DNA from: Herbinix sp.
GTDB lineage: Bacteria; Bacillota; Clostridia; Lachnospirales; Lachnospiraceae
Direction: 5' to 3'
Assembly (NCBI GenBank): GCA_029240245.1
Contig: JARBTJ010000019.1
Span: forward strand, 1-59,025
Length of the DNA: 59,025 nt
Shown here: positions 8,653-15,626 of the stretch, piece after piece
Layout of the letters: every line of letters begins with the position of its first letter
Numbering within the stretch: position 1 is the first letter of the stretch
Notes under the pieces: model-generated
What the model was told of the DNA's origin: nothing
Databases searched by the model: none
What the model saw: the letters and a program-made list of their open reading frames with translations, nothing else
Position numbers and translations under genes: made by a program

Positions 8653-9831
8653 CTACCTATTGACTACTATCTCACCTGATTTTTCGAGTGCCACCTTCGC
8701 CGTTATAGGACCTATAATCGAGTAAATAAAGGTCGAACATAATATAATTACTCTGATTTGCGGAGCATAATCGGGTACAAGACTACCGGCAGCTGCTACC
8801 AGACCAAGTGCCACACCGGCTTGTGGCATTAATGTAGGACCCAAATATTTGCATATTTTTTCTTCTTGTTTTGCTATTTTGCCGCCAAACCATGCACCAA
8901 ACCATTTTCCTATCACTCGTAGAATTACATATAAAATTCCTATGATTCCGATGCCTTTCAGTGCGGAAATTTCAAATCCCGCACCCGATATAACAAAGAA
9001 CAGCATAAAGATCGGAGGACTGAAGGATTCTGATATTTTTACTACATGATCAATATCATCAAAAATATTCACCAGAATTCCGCCAAGAGCCATACAGGCA
9101 AGCAGCGGAGAACCATGTAAAACTGTTGATAGCCAATATGTAAATAAAATAAATGCTACGATAATACAGAGCCGGTTCGAGGATTTTTTAAACCAACGAA
9201 AGATCAGTTTCATTAGCATTCCTGCCGCCGCGCCAATCACAAAGGAAATCAAGACTTCATACAGAGGACTTAAAATGGATAATAACAGATTGACTTCTTT
9301 GTTCGAGGACATCATATTAACAATGGTAGCTGCAAAGCCAAAACCAATCAAGGCAGTGGCATCATCGATTGCAACAACACTCATCAGCATGGAGGTCAAA
9401 GAGCCTTTCGCCTTATACTGGTTAATTACCATAATAGTCTGTGCCGGTGCCGTAGCAGCAGCGATCGCACCTAACATAATAGATAACTTTAAATCAAAGC
9501 CTAATAATATCAAAGATCCCGTAACCAGTATGATTGCTCCGAAGGATTCGGCGCAAGCGATTATGATGGGTGCTGCACCGACCTTTTTGTAATAACTTAA
9601 ATTAAATTCACTACCGATGGAAAATGCGATAAAGCCTAAGGCAATATCAGATATCACAACGAAGTTGTCCACCATTTCTGTTGAAATAACATTGAGCACC
9701 GATGGGCCTAATAAAAGACCGGCAATCAGGTAACCAGTCACGTTTGGTAACTTTATAAATTTAGCTAGTCTGCCAAATATTATTCCCGAAAAAAGTAATA
9801 TTGCAGAATCAAACAGTATTTTATTTTCCAC
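8653..9831 (-). CDS. CPA2-family cation:proton antiporter (Kef/NapA-like membrane domain)
   Basis: About 393 residues with 11-12 hydrophobic segments and the antiporter core: LPNVTGYLIAGLLLGPSVLN at the N-terminus, AIAAATAPAQTIMVINQYKAKG and VVAIDDATALIGFG. The paired aspartates in VAIDDA are typical of electrogenic CPA2 transporters. There is no C-terminal TrkA-N/RCK domain. I place the start at GTG 9831, preceded by AAAGGGGAT; the longer frame to 9858 adds nine unconserved residues. This start overlaps the end of the PII-like gene by 11 bp, implying coupled translation. The exported ion (Na+ or K+) cannot be decided. Confidence 0.88.
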   Translation of the reverse strand: MENKILFDSAILLFSGIIFGRLAKFIKLPNVTGYLIAGLLLGPSVLNVISTEMVDNFVVISDIALGFIAFSIGSEFNLSYYKKVGAAPIIIACAESFGAIILVTGSLILLGFDLKLSIMLGAIAAATAPAQTIMVINQYKAKGSLTSMLMSVVAIDDATALIGFGFAATIVNMMSSNKEVNLLLSILSPLYEVLISFVIGAAAGMLMKLIFRWFKKSSNRLCIIVAFILFTYWLSTVLHGSPLLACMALGGILVNIFDDIDHVVKISESFSPPIFMLFFVISGAGFEISALKGIGIIGILYVILRVIGKWFGAWFGGKIAKQEEKICKYLGPTLMPQAGVALGLVAAAGSLVPDYAPQIRVIILCSTFIYSIIGPITAKVALEKSGEIVVNR

Positions 9832-10174
9832 TTTCCATAATCCCCTTTGTATAGTCAATCGGAAGGCTGAAAACCACTCCGTTATCCTTCGCTGTCAGAT
9901 CACCTACGATATCTTCTATGATATTAACCGCTTCCATCAATTGGTCATCCCGAATCACCGCAAAAATCAGATTTCCCTTTTCTCTTTCCGGATTTAAAAA
10001 TTTTCGTAAAGAGCCTAAAAACGGTATTTCATCTTCATCATGCTTATGGCTCAATATTCTTGCCATGCCCATACTCTCCACCACAGTAGCTCCACTTATG
10101 TTTCTTTTTGCAAACTCCGACAAAATAGCATCCAGTTTTTCAGTTTTGTTCAGTACATAAAAAAATAACCTCAT
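9821..10174 (-). CDS. PII-like signal protein coupled to the antiporter
   Basis: 117 residues with the beta-alpha-beta order of PII-like trimers: MRLFFYVLNKTEKLDAILSE, then a variable T-loop-like stretch (HKHDEDEIPFLGSLRKFLN), then NLIFAVIRDDQLMEAVNIIE. PII-like proteins bind adenine nucleotides and often control the transporter encoded next to them. Here the stop lies inside the first codons of the CPA2 antiporter, which strongly suggests it regulates that protein. It lacks the classic GlnB uridylylation motif. AGGGAGA precedes the ATG. The ligand is unknown. Confidence 0.68.
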   Translation of the reverse strand: MRLFFYVLNKTEKLDAILSEFAKRNISGATVVESMGMARILSHKHDEDEIPFLGSLRKFLNPEREKGNLIFAVIRDDQLMEAVNIIEDIVGDLTAKDNGVVFSLPIDYTKGIMESGK

Positions 10175-10300
10175 TGCTATCTCCCTTTCTTGTATCTATA
10201 TTTTCAATGCCATTCTCAATTGTAGCACTCATAAAAATAGATTACAAGAATAAGAAGGAAGGATTTTATGAAATCAATTCGCAAATGAGGTATTATTATA

Positions 10301-10552
10301 TTAGCTTTTAAATTGCTCTAAAACTCCATTGATAAACGAATATGGATATTGCGCTCCGCATTTGGTACATTCAATATATTCCCTGGAGTCCTTTTGTTCC
10401 CGCTTATCATAAAGGTAGGATAAAAATGTTTCCGTATTTTCCTTTCCGGGTGCATCCGAATCCACCATATAGGAATACACATAGCTTGCTTCATGGCGAA
10501 GGACCAGATGGTCACCGTTGCAGATGGGACATATATAATTTGTAGTATTCAT
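10301..10552 (-). CDS. small zinc-ribbon-like protein
   Basis: 83 residues with two Cys pairs: CPIC near the N-terminus (residues 8-11) and CTKCGAQYP at about 62-70. These would form a four-Cys zinc ribbon around a variable middle. GGAGGTTACAGCG precedes the ATG. Stands alone between the PII-like operon and the sugar genes. The function is unknown; the cysteine spacing supports metal binding only. Confidence 0.72.
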   Translation of the reverse strand: MNTTNYICPICNGDHLVLRHEASYVYSYMVDSDAPGKENTETFLSYLYDKREQKDSREYIECTKCGAQYPYSFINGVLEQFKS

Positions 10553-10883
10553 ATCGCTGTAACCTCCTTGCGGTCATTTCATATCGAAGATTATTTTTTT
10601 CTTATTTTCTTAGTATGAAAAGCCCATCGGTAAAATATACAAGCGTTCTTCATGGTTTCCTGTTTGCACATGAAATCTAAATCCGTGGTTCTTGATCCAT
10701 TCGTATAATATCTATAACTTTTCTGCATTTATAGCACCTGTGAATATAAAAAATGTAACTGTCACATCCATTATTGCGGACTAACAGTTACACTAATATC
10801 ATACGTAATATTAATTATTATATGATCCATTGAAATGAATTTTTATTTAAATTCATCTTCAACACACTTTATATGTATTACCA
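10553..10883. other. 331-bp intergenic region, terminator at one end
   Basis: Holds the terminator at 10746-10791 and an additional AT-rich hairpin near 10834-10855 (ATGAATTT with AAATTCAT). The promoter of the zinc-ribbon gene should lie near 10560-10700 but is not clear. No open frame worth calling. Confidence 0.55.
10746..10791 (-). terminator. Rho-independent terminator after the sugar isomerase gene
   Basis: Stem GTAACTGT with ACAGTTAC around a 21-nt loop, then a TTTTTTATA run on the minus strand. Confidence 0.7.
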
Positions 10884-11717
10884 CTAGATAATCATCTCAT
10901 TATCATTAATTAACTTCTCCAACAACTCCTTGGCCGCGATGATATCTTTCGTCTGCTCGTCTCCGGAGATCTCTCGTTCTATCGTAATATCTCCCGAATA
11001 ACCGATTTCCTTTAATCTTTGAATCAATACCGGATAATTCACCCTTCCCATACCCAGTGAGACTTCCCTTCCAAGCCTTCTGCCATCTGTCGGATATAAG
11101 CCATCCTTCCCATGAATCCCAAGTACATATTTTCCGAATACTTCTAAAGAATCGATTGGATTTGCCTTTCCATACATGATTAAATTAGCCGGGTCAAGAT
11201 TAATCCCCAGATTATCAGAACCAATATCTTCAATTGCTCTGAGCAAGGTCACGGGTGTTTCCTGACCTGTTTCAAATAAGAAATTTTGTCCATTCGTTTT
11301 GCATCGATTGGCAAGCTGCTTTAATGCCTCGATCACTTCCTTATAATTTTTATCATATGGATTTTCAGGAAGGTATCCCACATGAGTGACAAAATCACGA
11401 ATGTGCATTTTTCGGGCAAAATCAGAACCATGAAGCAGTGTTTTTAAACGTGCATTCCGAAATTCCTTCGGAATTAGTCCCAGAGTCAGCTGTCCATCAT
11501 AAAAATCCCAGGTTTTGGGTCCTGGCCAACCACACCAGAAGGCAGTGACATCAACTTTATGCTTTTTCGTCGCTTCTTTCACGCGTTCCGCCATTTCCTC
11601 CGTAAAATAATCTTCATTCCAGGATAGCAGCTGGCAGCATTCCATTCCCAGCAATCGCAATTCTTCAAATTTTTCATTGATATTTTCCGATAATTCAACT
11701 AAGGTTCCAACTCTCAT
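10884..11717 (-). CDS. sugar phosphate isomerase/epimerase (xylose-isomerase-like TIM barrel)
   Basis: 277 residues with AP endonuclease 2-type TIM-barrel signs: GMECCQLLSWNEDYF early, DFVTHVGYLPENPYDKNYKEVIEALKQLA in the middle, LLFETGQETPVTLLRAIEDIGSDNLGINLDPANLIMYG, then VLGIHGKDGLYP and ITIEREI. The E, D, H and E residues at these places form the usual metal site of the IolE/IolI group. It lies 162 bp downstream of a Gfo/Idh/MocA dehydrogenase, a common pairing for polyol or inositol catabolism. The exact sugar is unknown. Confidence 0.85.
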   Translation of the reverse strand: MRVGTLVELSENINEKFEELRLLGMECCQLLSWNEDYFTEEMAERVKEATKKHKVDVTAFWCGWPGPKTWDFYDGQLTLGLIPKEFRNARLKTLLHGSDFARKMHIRDFVTHVGYLPENPYDKNYKEVIEALKQLANRCKTNGQNFLFETGQETPVTLLRAIEDIGSDNLGINLDPANLIMYGKANPIDSLEVFGKYVLGIHGKDGLYPTDGRRLGREVSLGMGRVNYPVLIQRLKEIGYSGDITIEREISGDEQTKDIIAAKELLEKLINDNEMII

Positions 11718-11757
11718 TCTTTACCCATACCTTTTTATAATATATTTTTATTAATAT

Positions 11758-11794
11758 GGTTAAAGTGCCAAAAGGTGCTTTTGACAATTTAACC
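11758..11794. repeat. Minimal derivative of the palindromic element, copy D
   Basis: A 37-bp hairpin: GGTTAAAGTGCCAAAA, GGTGC, TTTTGACAATTTAACC. It matches the two outer ends of the larger palindromic elements with the whole middle removed. It sits about 40 bp upstream of the isomerase start. Confidence 0.65.
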
Positions 11795-11842
11795 ATATAT
11801 CAATATTGATGTAAAATCTACTGGCATATGTAAAAATTTCCA

Positions 11843-11864
11843 TTAAATAAAGAAAGCTTCTTTC
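11843..11864 (-). terminator. possible terminator after the dehydrogenase gene
   Basis: Short stem GAAAG-AAG-CTTTC followed by TTTATTTAA on the minus strand, just past the 11880 stop. Weak. Confidence 0.4.
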
Positions 11865-11879
11865 GAGTCTCGATTAAAT

Positions 11880-12908
11880 TTAAATCATGAAAGATTTGTA
11901 ATCCTTAGAGTATTCCAGTTCCTTTAATGCCAATTGAACGGATTTAATACCCTCCGATAAAGGCGCGAGCTCGATTGGACGATTACTTGATAAGCATTCG
12001 TAAAAATATTTAATTTCGGTATAATAAGGGCCAAGTTCTGACAGATTGATACCTGCAGTAGTATCCTTCACTTTGTATTCCTGATGTAGCTTTGGTATTG
12101 TAACCGTCCCGTCCTTATGATATACCACTAAATTAGGCTCATGTAAACTGCTGTATACCATGGTTGCCTCTTCGAAGCAGGCTCTGAAATACGCTTCAAA
12201 AGGCATTTTTGTTGATATATCCCAGGTACCTTCCGCAACCGCAAACACATCACCAAACTGATAATTGGTAATAATTTGATTTGGCATTCCGCTTTCAAAG
12301 GAAGTGGAATGCACCTGGAAGGAATCCGGTTCGCCCAACATATATCTCAAGAAATCCAGATCATGGATATGAAGATCCAAAACTACAGAACCGCTTTTTT
12401 TCATATCGTGAAACCAATCCTCGTACCCCCAGGTTGTATCACTGCTTAACCGGTGCATGACAATGGACTTTAAACTTCCATAGCTCCGATTATCATAAAC
12501 TGTCTTTAAATACCCATATTCCTCAAAGCAGCGTACAACCTGCCCTACCATCACTTTAACTCCGGTTTTTTTATGAACCTCCAATAAACGGTTGCAGTCC
12601 TCTGCTGTTAAACATACCGGTTTTTCAATGAAAACATGCATCCCCTTTTCCATGGCGGCAATTGCATGTTCTGCATGTAAATAGCTTGGCAGGCAGATAT
12701 GGACCGCATCAATGTCTGCCTGTTGGATCAAATCCATACCCTGTGAAAATTTAGCTGCACACTGCCATTGCTTCTCTGCCCTGTCTAAAAACTCCTGTCT
12801 GCAATCGGCGAGTGCTGTTACTTCTAAATCATATTTTTGTGATAATGCCTTAAGGGACAGATTATGAACCGTACCCATTCCTCCGCATCCGATTAATCCT
12901 ATTTTCAT
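11880..12908 (-). CDS. Gfo/Idh/MocA family NAD(P)-dependent oxidoreductase
   Basis: About 342 residues. The Rossmann motif MKIGLIGCGGMGTVHN is at the N-terminus, and EKPVCLTAEDCNRLLEV carries the conserved EKP of this family near residue 95. GSVVLDLHIHDLDFLRYMLG provides the DxxxHxxD-type catalytic segment. These enzymes oxidise or reduce sugars and inositols. I start at the ATG 12908 because GGAG precedes it by 6 bp; the ATG four codons upstream has no spaced ribosome site. The neighbour downstream is a TIM-barrel isomerase, suggesting one catabolic pathway. Confidence 0.88.
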   Translation of the reverse strand: MKIGLIGCGGMGTVHNLSLKALSQKYDLEVTALADCRQEFLDRAEKQWQCAAKFSQGMDLIQQADIDAVHICLPSYLHAEHAIAAMEKGMHVFIEKPVCLTAEDCNRLLEVHKKTGVKVMVGQVVRCFEEYGYLKTVYDNRSYGSLKSIVMHRLSSDTTWGYEDWFHDMKKSGSVVLDLHIHDLDFLRYMLGEPDSFQVHSTSFESGMPNQIITNYQFGDVFAVAEGTWDISTKMPFEAYFRACFEEATMVYSSLHEPNLVVYHKDGTVTIPKLHQEYKVKDTTAGINLSELGPYYTEIKYFYECLSSNRPIELAPLSEGIKSVQLALKELEYSKDYKSFMI

Positions 12909-12967
12909 AGCCGTCTCCATTCCTTCATCTGTTAATGAAATATTTCAACCTGAATTTTTAAATTTAC

Positions 12968-13100
12968 TATAAGGGTTAAAGTGTCGAAAGGTGCTACGCA
13001 CTTTTCATACTACAATAAACTGAAATGGAAGCAAGCTTGCATATCAATATATTGTAGCATGAAAGCACCGACGGTGCTTTTGACACTTTAATCCTATAAG
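12968..13100. repeat. Palindromic MITE-like element, copy B, with 6-bp target duplication
   Basis: The element covers 12974-13094 and is flanked on both sides by TATAAG (12968-12973 and 13095-13100). The outer arms are GGTTAAAGTGTC and GACACTTTAATCC. Side hairpins are GGTGCTACGCAC on the left and GCACCGACGGTGC on the right; the inner stem is centred on GCAAGCTTGC. It is about 90% like copy A. It sits 65 bp upstream of the dehydrogenase start. Confidence 0.82.
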
Positions 13101-13142
13101 GCAGAGGCCAATTTAAACTGCATAAAAATTGATTGGGATAGC

Positions 13143-13262
13143 TTTCTTATGTATATGTTTCTTACGCATATATTTCTTGTGCAAATTTTCCTAATACATA
13201 TTTTTCTTATGTATATTTTTCTTATGTATATTTTTCTTATGTATATTTTATCTTATATATAT
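13143..13262. repeat. 15-bp AT-rich tandem repeat
   Basis: Three perfect copies of TTTTTCTTATGTATA at 13201-13245, with about five decayed copies on either side keeping the same period. Confidence 0.8.
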
Positions 13263-13418
13263 CTTATCTTATTTCATAAATCTTGTAAAGAACGATACTT
13301 TCTTTTCATATGATTGATTTACTTTGTTGATTTTGCATAAAACACTTATTATTTTTATATAAACCGATTTTCTTATCACATTCAGCAAGCATTGGTACGC
13401 GACTTCTCTTACGTAGAT

Positions 13419-13445
13419 AAAACCTCGGATTTTCTCCGAGGTTTT
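13419..13445. terminator. Rho-independent terminator after the chitinase gene
   Basis: A perfect 11-bp stem AAAACCTCGGA with TCCGAGGTTTT around a 5-nt loop. A T-run appears on either strand, so it could work both ways; the chitinase stop is 90 bp away. Confidence 0.8.
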
Positions 13446-13534
13446 ATTTATGCTTCTAATATCGAATCAACTATCTTTTAGGCTGCTAGCCCGCTGATAC
13501 ATTACCTAACGTAGCCTTGTCTTTCACTATAATA

Positions 13535-15406
13535 TTACCGGCTTAAGCCTTGGTAAATGGCATCCAATAAAACGTGCTTCGGATCCTGACTCAATTCCCA
13601 GATCATCATTCCACCCAAGCCCTTTCCCTTTACATAATTCGTTTTCACAGCGATAGATTGGGGATCATCATAAGAAATAAAGGTGGAACCATTAAACAAC
13701 CACGGTACCATTTCTTCGGAATGGAAAAAGCGTTCATATCCGAGTGTATTTAAGTAGTTTCCCACTATGTTGTTATAACTGATGGTAGCTCCTCCGGAAT
13801 AGGTCTGATACAAACCATTATTATTATGTAACACTGCTTTGTAGATAATTCCGTAGAAAGGTACTCCCATAACAAGCTTCTCCTTCGGAAAACCGGTGTT
13901 CAACCATGCAGTAACACTTGAATCAACACTTGTCTTATATTGCGGAGTAGCCGACTTACTGTCCACATAAAGCGGTGCATTAAAATCTGTTAAGGACTCC
14001 CAGGTTCCATGAATATCGTAAGACATTAAGTTTACAAAATCAATATAATGATTTAATTTATCAAGTTCTATATTATGTAAATACCAATTGCCTGCTGCTC
14101 CTGCAAAGGTTAGAATATAATGTTTACCATCAACAGCTCCTCTGGCATCCAGCTTTTCCCTCAGCGTCTTCATAAGGAGCGTAAAATTCTGCTTATCCTC
14201 CGGTCGTTTGATATTCGTAGCCAAACCCCCGCTTACCGGATATTCCCAGTCAATGTCAACGCCATCAAACCCATATTTTACAATGAACTCAACACAGCTT
14301 TCTGCAAAAATAGTTCTGGATTCTTCCGTTAGTGCCGCATCGGAAAAACGTGCCGACCAAGTCCAGCCACCAACGGCTATGATCGTTTTCAAATTAGGAT
14401 TTTGCATTTTTAAGGAATTTAAAAGCTTAATATTAGCCGGATCAATATCAGGATAGCCCAAGGTTACTTTAAAATCACTATCGATATTAGCAAAAGCATA
14501 ATTGATGTGAGTCAATTTGTTTGCATCTATCTTATCGGGAGTAAATCCTGCATATTTCGACCATGCCGCATAATAGCCGACTATTTTTTCTGTAGACCCT
14601 GCAGTTGGTGTCGGTGTTCTCAGTCGGTCCTGTGTATCGGTAAGTGGCGCTTTTACCGTAATCTTACTGGTTAATTTTTTCCCTGCCACTGATGCAGTAA
14701 TCGTAGCAGTTCCCGGTGCCTTTGCGGTAACCTTTCCGCTTGAGGAAACCGTAGCCACCGATTTTTTGCCAGAATACCAGGTTACTTTACTTTTCGTCCC
14801 TGATACCGACAGAGTTTTCGTGGCGCCGGTATACAAAGTCGCTGACGATCTACTTATTTTAATCGGAGCCTTTACTGTAATCTTACTGGTTAATTTTTTC
14901 CCTGCCACGGATGCAGTAATCGTAGCAGTTCCCGGTGCCTTTGCAGTAACCTTTCCGCTTGAGGATACGGTAGCCACCGATTTTTTGCCGGAATACCAGG
15001 TTACTTTACTTTTCGTCCCTGATACCGACAGAGTTTTTGTGGAGCCGGTATACAAAGTCGTTGACGAGCTACTTATTTTAATCGGAGCCTTTACTGTAAT
15101 CTTACTGGTTAATTTTTTCCCTGCAACCGATGCAGTAATCGTAGCAGATCCCGGTGCCTTTGCGGTAACCTTTCCGCTTGAGGATACGGTTGCTACTGAT
15201 CTTTTACTGGAGGACCAGGTGACCTTACGATTCGTCCCCGATACAGTTAAGGTTTTAACGGAACCCGTATACAATGTCGCTGACGTACTGCTAATTCGTA
15301 TCGTAGCAGCCTGAGCCTGTTCGAACTCGCCTGATATAGGTAATCCGCTCACGATAAATAAATATGTAATAAATAAAACTACTGCACTTTTAAGTTTCTT
15401 TTTCAT
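13535..15406 (-). CDS. secreted GH18 chitinase with three Big_2-type Ig-like repeats
   Basis: 623 residues. A signal peptide (1-34, ending AQA) is followed by three bacterial Ig-like (Big_2) repeats of exactly 73 residues at 36-108, 109-181 and 182-254; repeats 2 and 3 are almost identical (WYSGKKSVATVSSSGKVTAK). A short TPTPT linker leads to a GH18 barrel from about 274. It has the VGGW motif (345-348) and the catalytic DGVDIDWEYP with Glu388 as proton donor. Late elements include MSYDIHGTWES and GGMMIWELSQDP. It should cleave chitin or related beta-1,4-GlcNAc polymers outside the cell, held to the surface by the Ig repeats. It is followed by a terminator and preceded by a long inverted repeat. 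Confidence 0.93.
   Translation of the reverse strand: MKKKLKSAVVLFITYLFIVSGLPISGEFEQAQAATIRISSTSATLYTGSVKTLTVSGTNRKVTWSSSKRSVATVSSSGKVTAKAPGSATITASVAGKKLTSKITVKAPIKISSSSTTLYTGSTKTLSVSGTKSKVTWYSGKKSVATVSSSGKVTAKAPGTATITASVAGKKLTSKITVKAPIKISRSSATLYTGATKTLSVSGTKSKVTWYSGKKSVATVSSSGKVTAKAPGTATITASVAGKKLTSKITVKAPLTDTQDRLRTPTPTAGSTEKIVGYYAAWSKYAGFTPDKIDANKLTHINYAFANIDSDFKVTLGYPDIDPANIKLLNSLKMQNPNLKTIIAVGGWTWSARFSDAALTEESRTIFAESCVEFIVKYGFDGVDIDWEYPVSGGLATNIKRPEDKQNFTLLMKTLREKLDARGAVDGKHYILTFAGAAGNWYLHNIELDKLNHYIDFVNLMSYDIHGTWESLTDFNAPLYVDSKSATPQYKTSVDSSVTAWLNTGFPKEKLVMGVPFYGIIYKAVLHNNNGLYQTYSGGATISYNNIVGNYLNTLGYERFFHSEEMVPWLFNGSTFISYDDPQSIAVKTNYVKGKGLGGMMIWELSQDPKHVLLDAIYQGLSR
14645..15301 (-). repeat. 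three tandem 219-bp repeats inside the chitinase gene
   Basis: Units at 15083-15301, 14864-15082 and 14645-14863 encode the Ig-like repeats. Units 2 and 3 differ at only a few bases, which points to recent duplication or gene conversion. Confidence 0.85.
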
Positions 15407-15470
15407 TCGGTATCCTCCCTTTGTTATACGATGAACGCGAGAAACTGTTGTTACTTATTTATAAAATATG

Positions 15471-15578
15471 AAATTCGGTTCGGGTGCCATAGGTCTTATT
15501 TAAATTCACATAGGAAGCTATATGTGTAAGCACTCATAGCACTGCCTTATATCGACGAATGGCACCCGAAAGGAATTT
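15471..15578. repeat. 108-bp imperfect inverted repeat upstream of the chitinase
   Basis: The 20-bp arms at 15471-15490 and 15559-15578 match at 18 of 20 positions (core TTCGGGTGCCAT). The interior carries a small hairpin (CACATA with TATGTG). It lies between the DUF5305-MshEN stop and the chitinase start, so it could end one transcript or form a structured leader for the other. No target duplication seen. Confidence 0.65.
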
Positions 15579-15626
15579 GACACTCAAACAAAACTTATCC
15601 TTTAAGTCTTTTGTATCGTATATTTA

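Larger units (their letters stand above)
12909..13534. other. 626-bp intergenic region with palindromic element, 15-bp tandem repeats and a terminator
   Basis: From the dehydrogenase side it holds copy B of the palindromic element (12968-13100), a degenerate 15-bp tandem repeat (13143-13262) and the chitinase terminator (13419-13445). No credible gene. Confidence 0.75.

Noticed and set aside
13143..13262. Regular repeat checked as a possible CRISPR array.
   Set aside because: The unit is 15 bp with no spacers, and no cas genes are present.
14766..15314. 182-codon plus-strand frame with internal repeats.
   Set aside because: Shadow of the chitinase Ig-like repeats.
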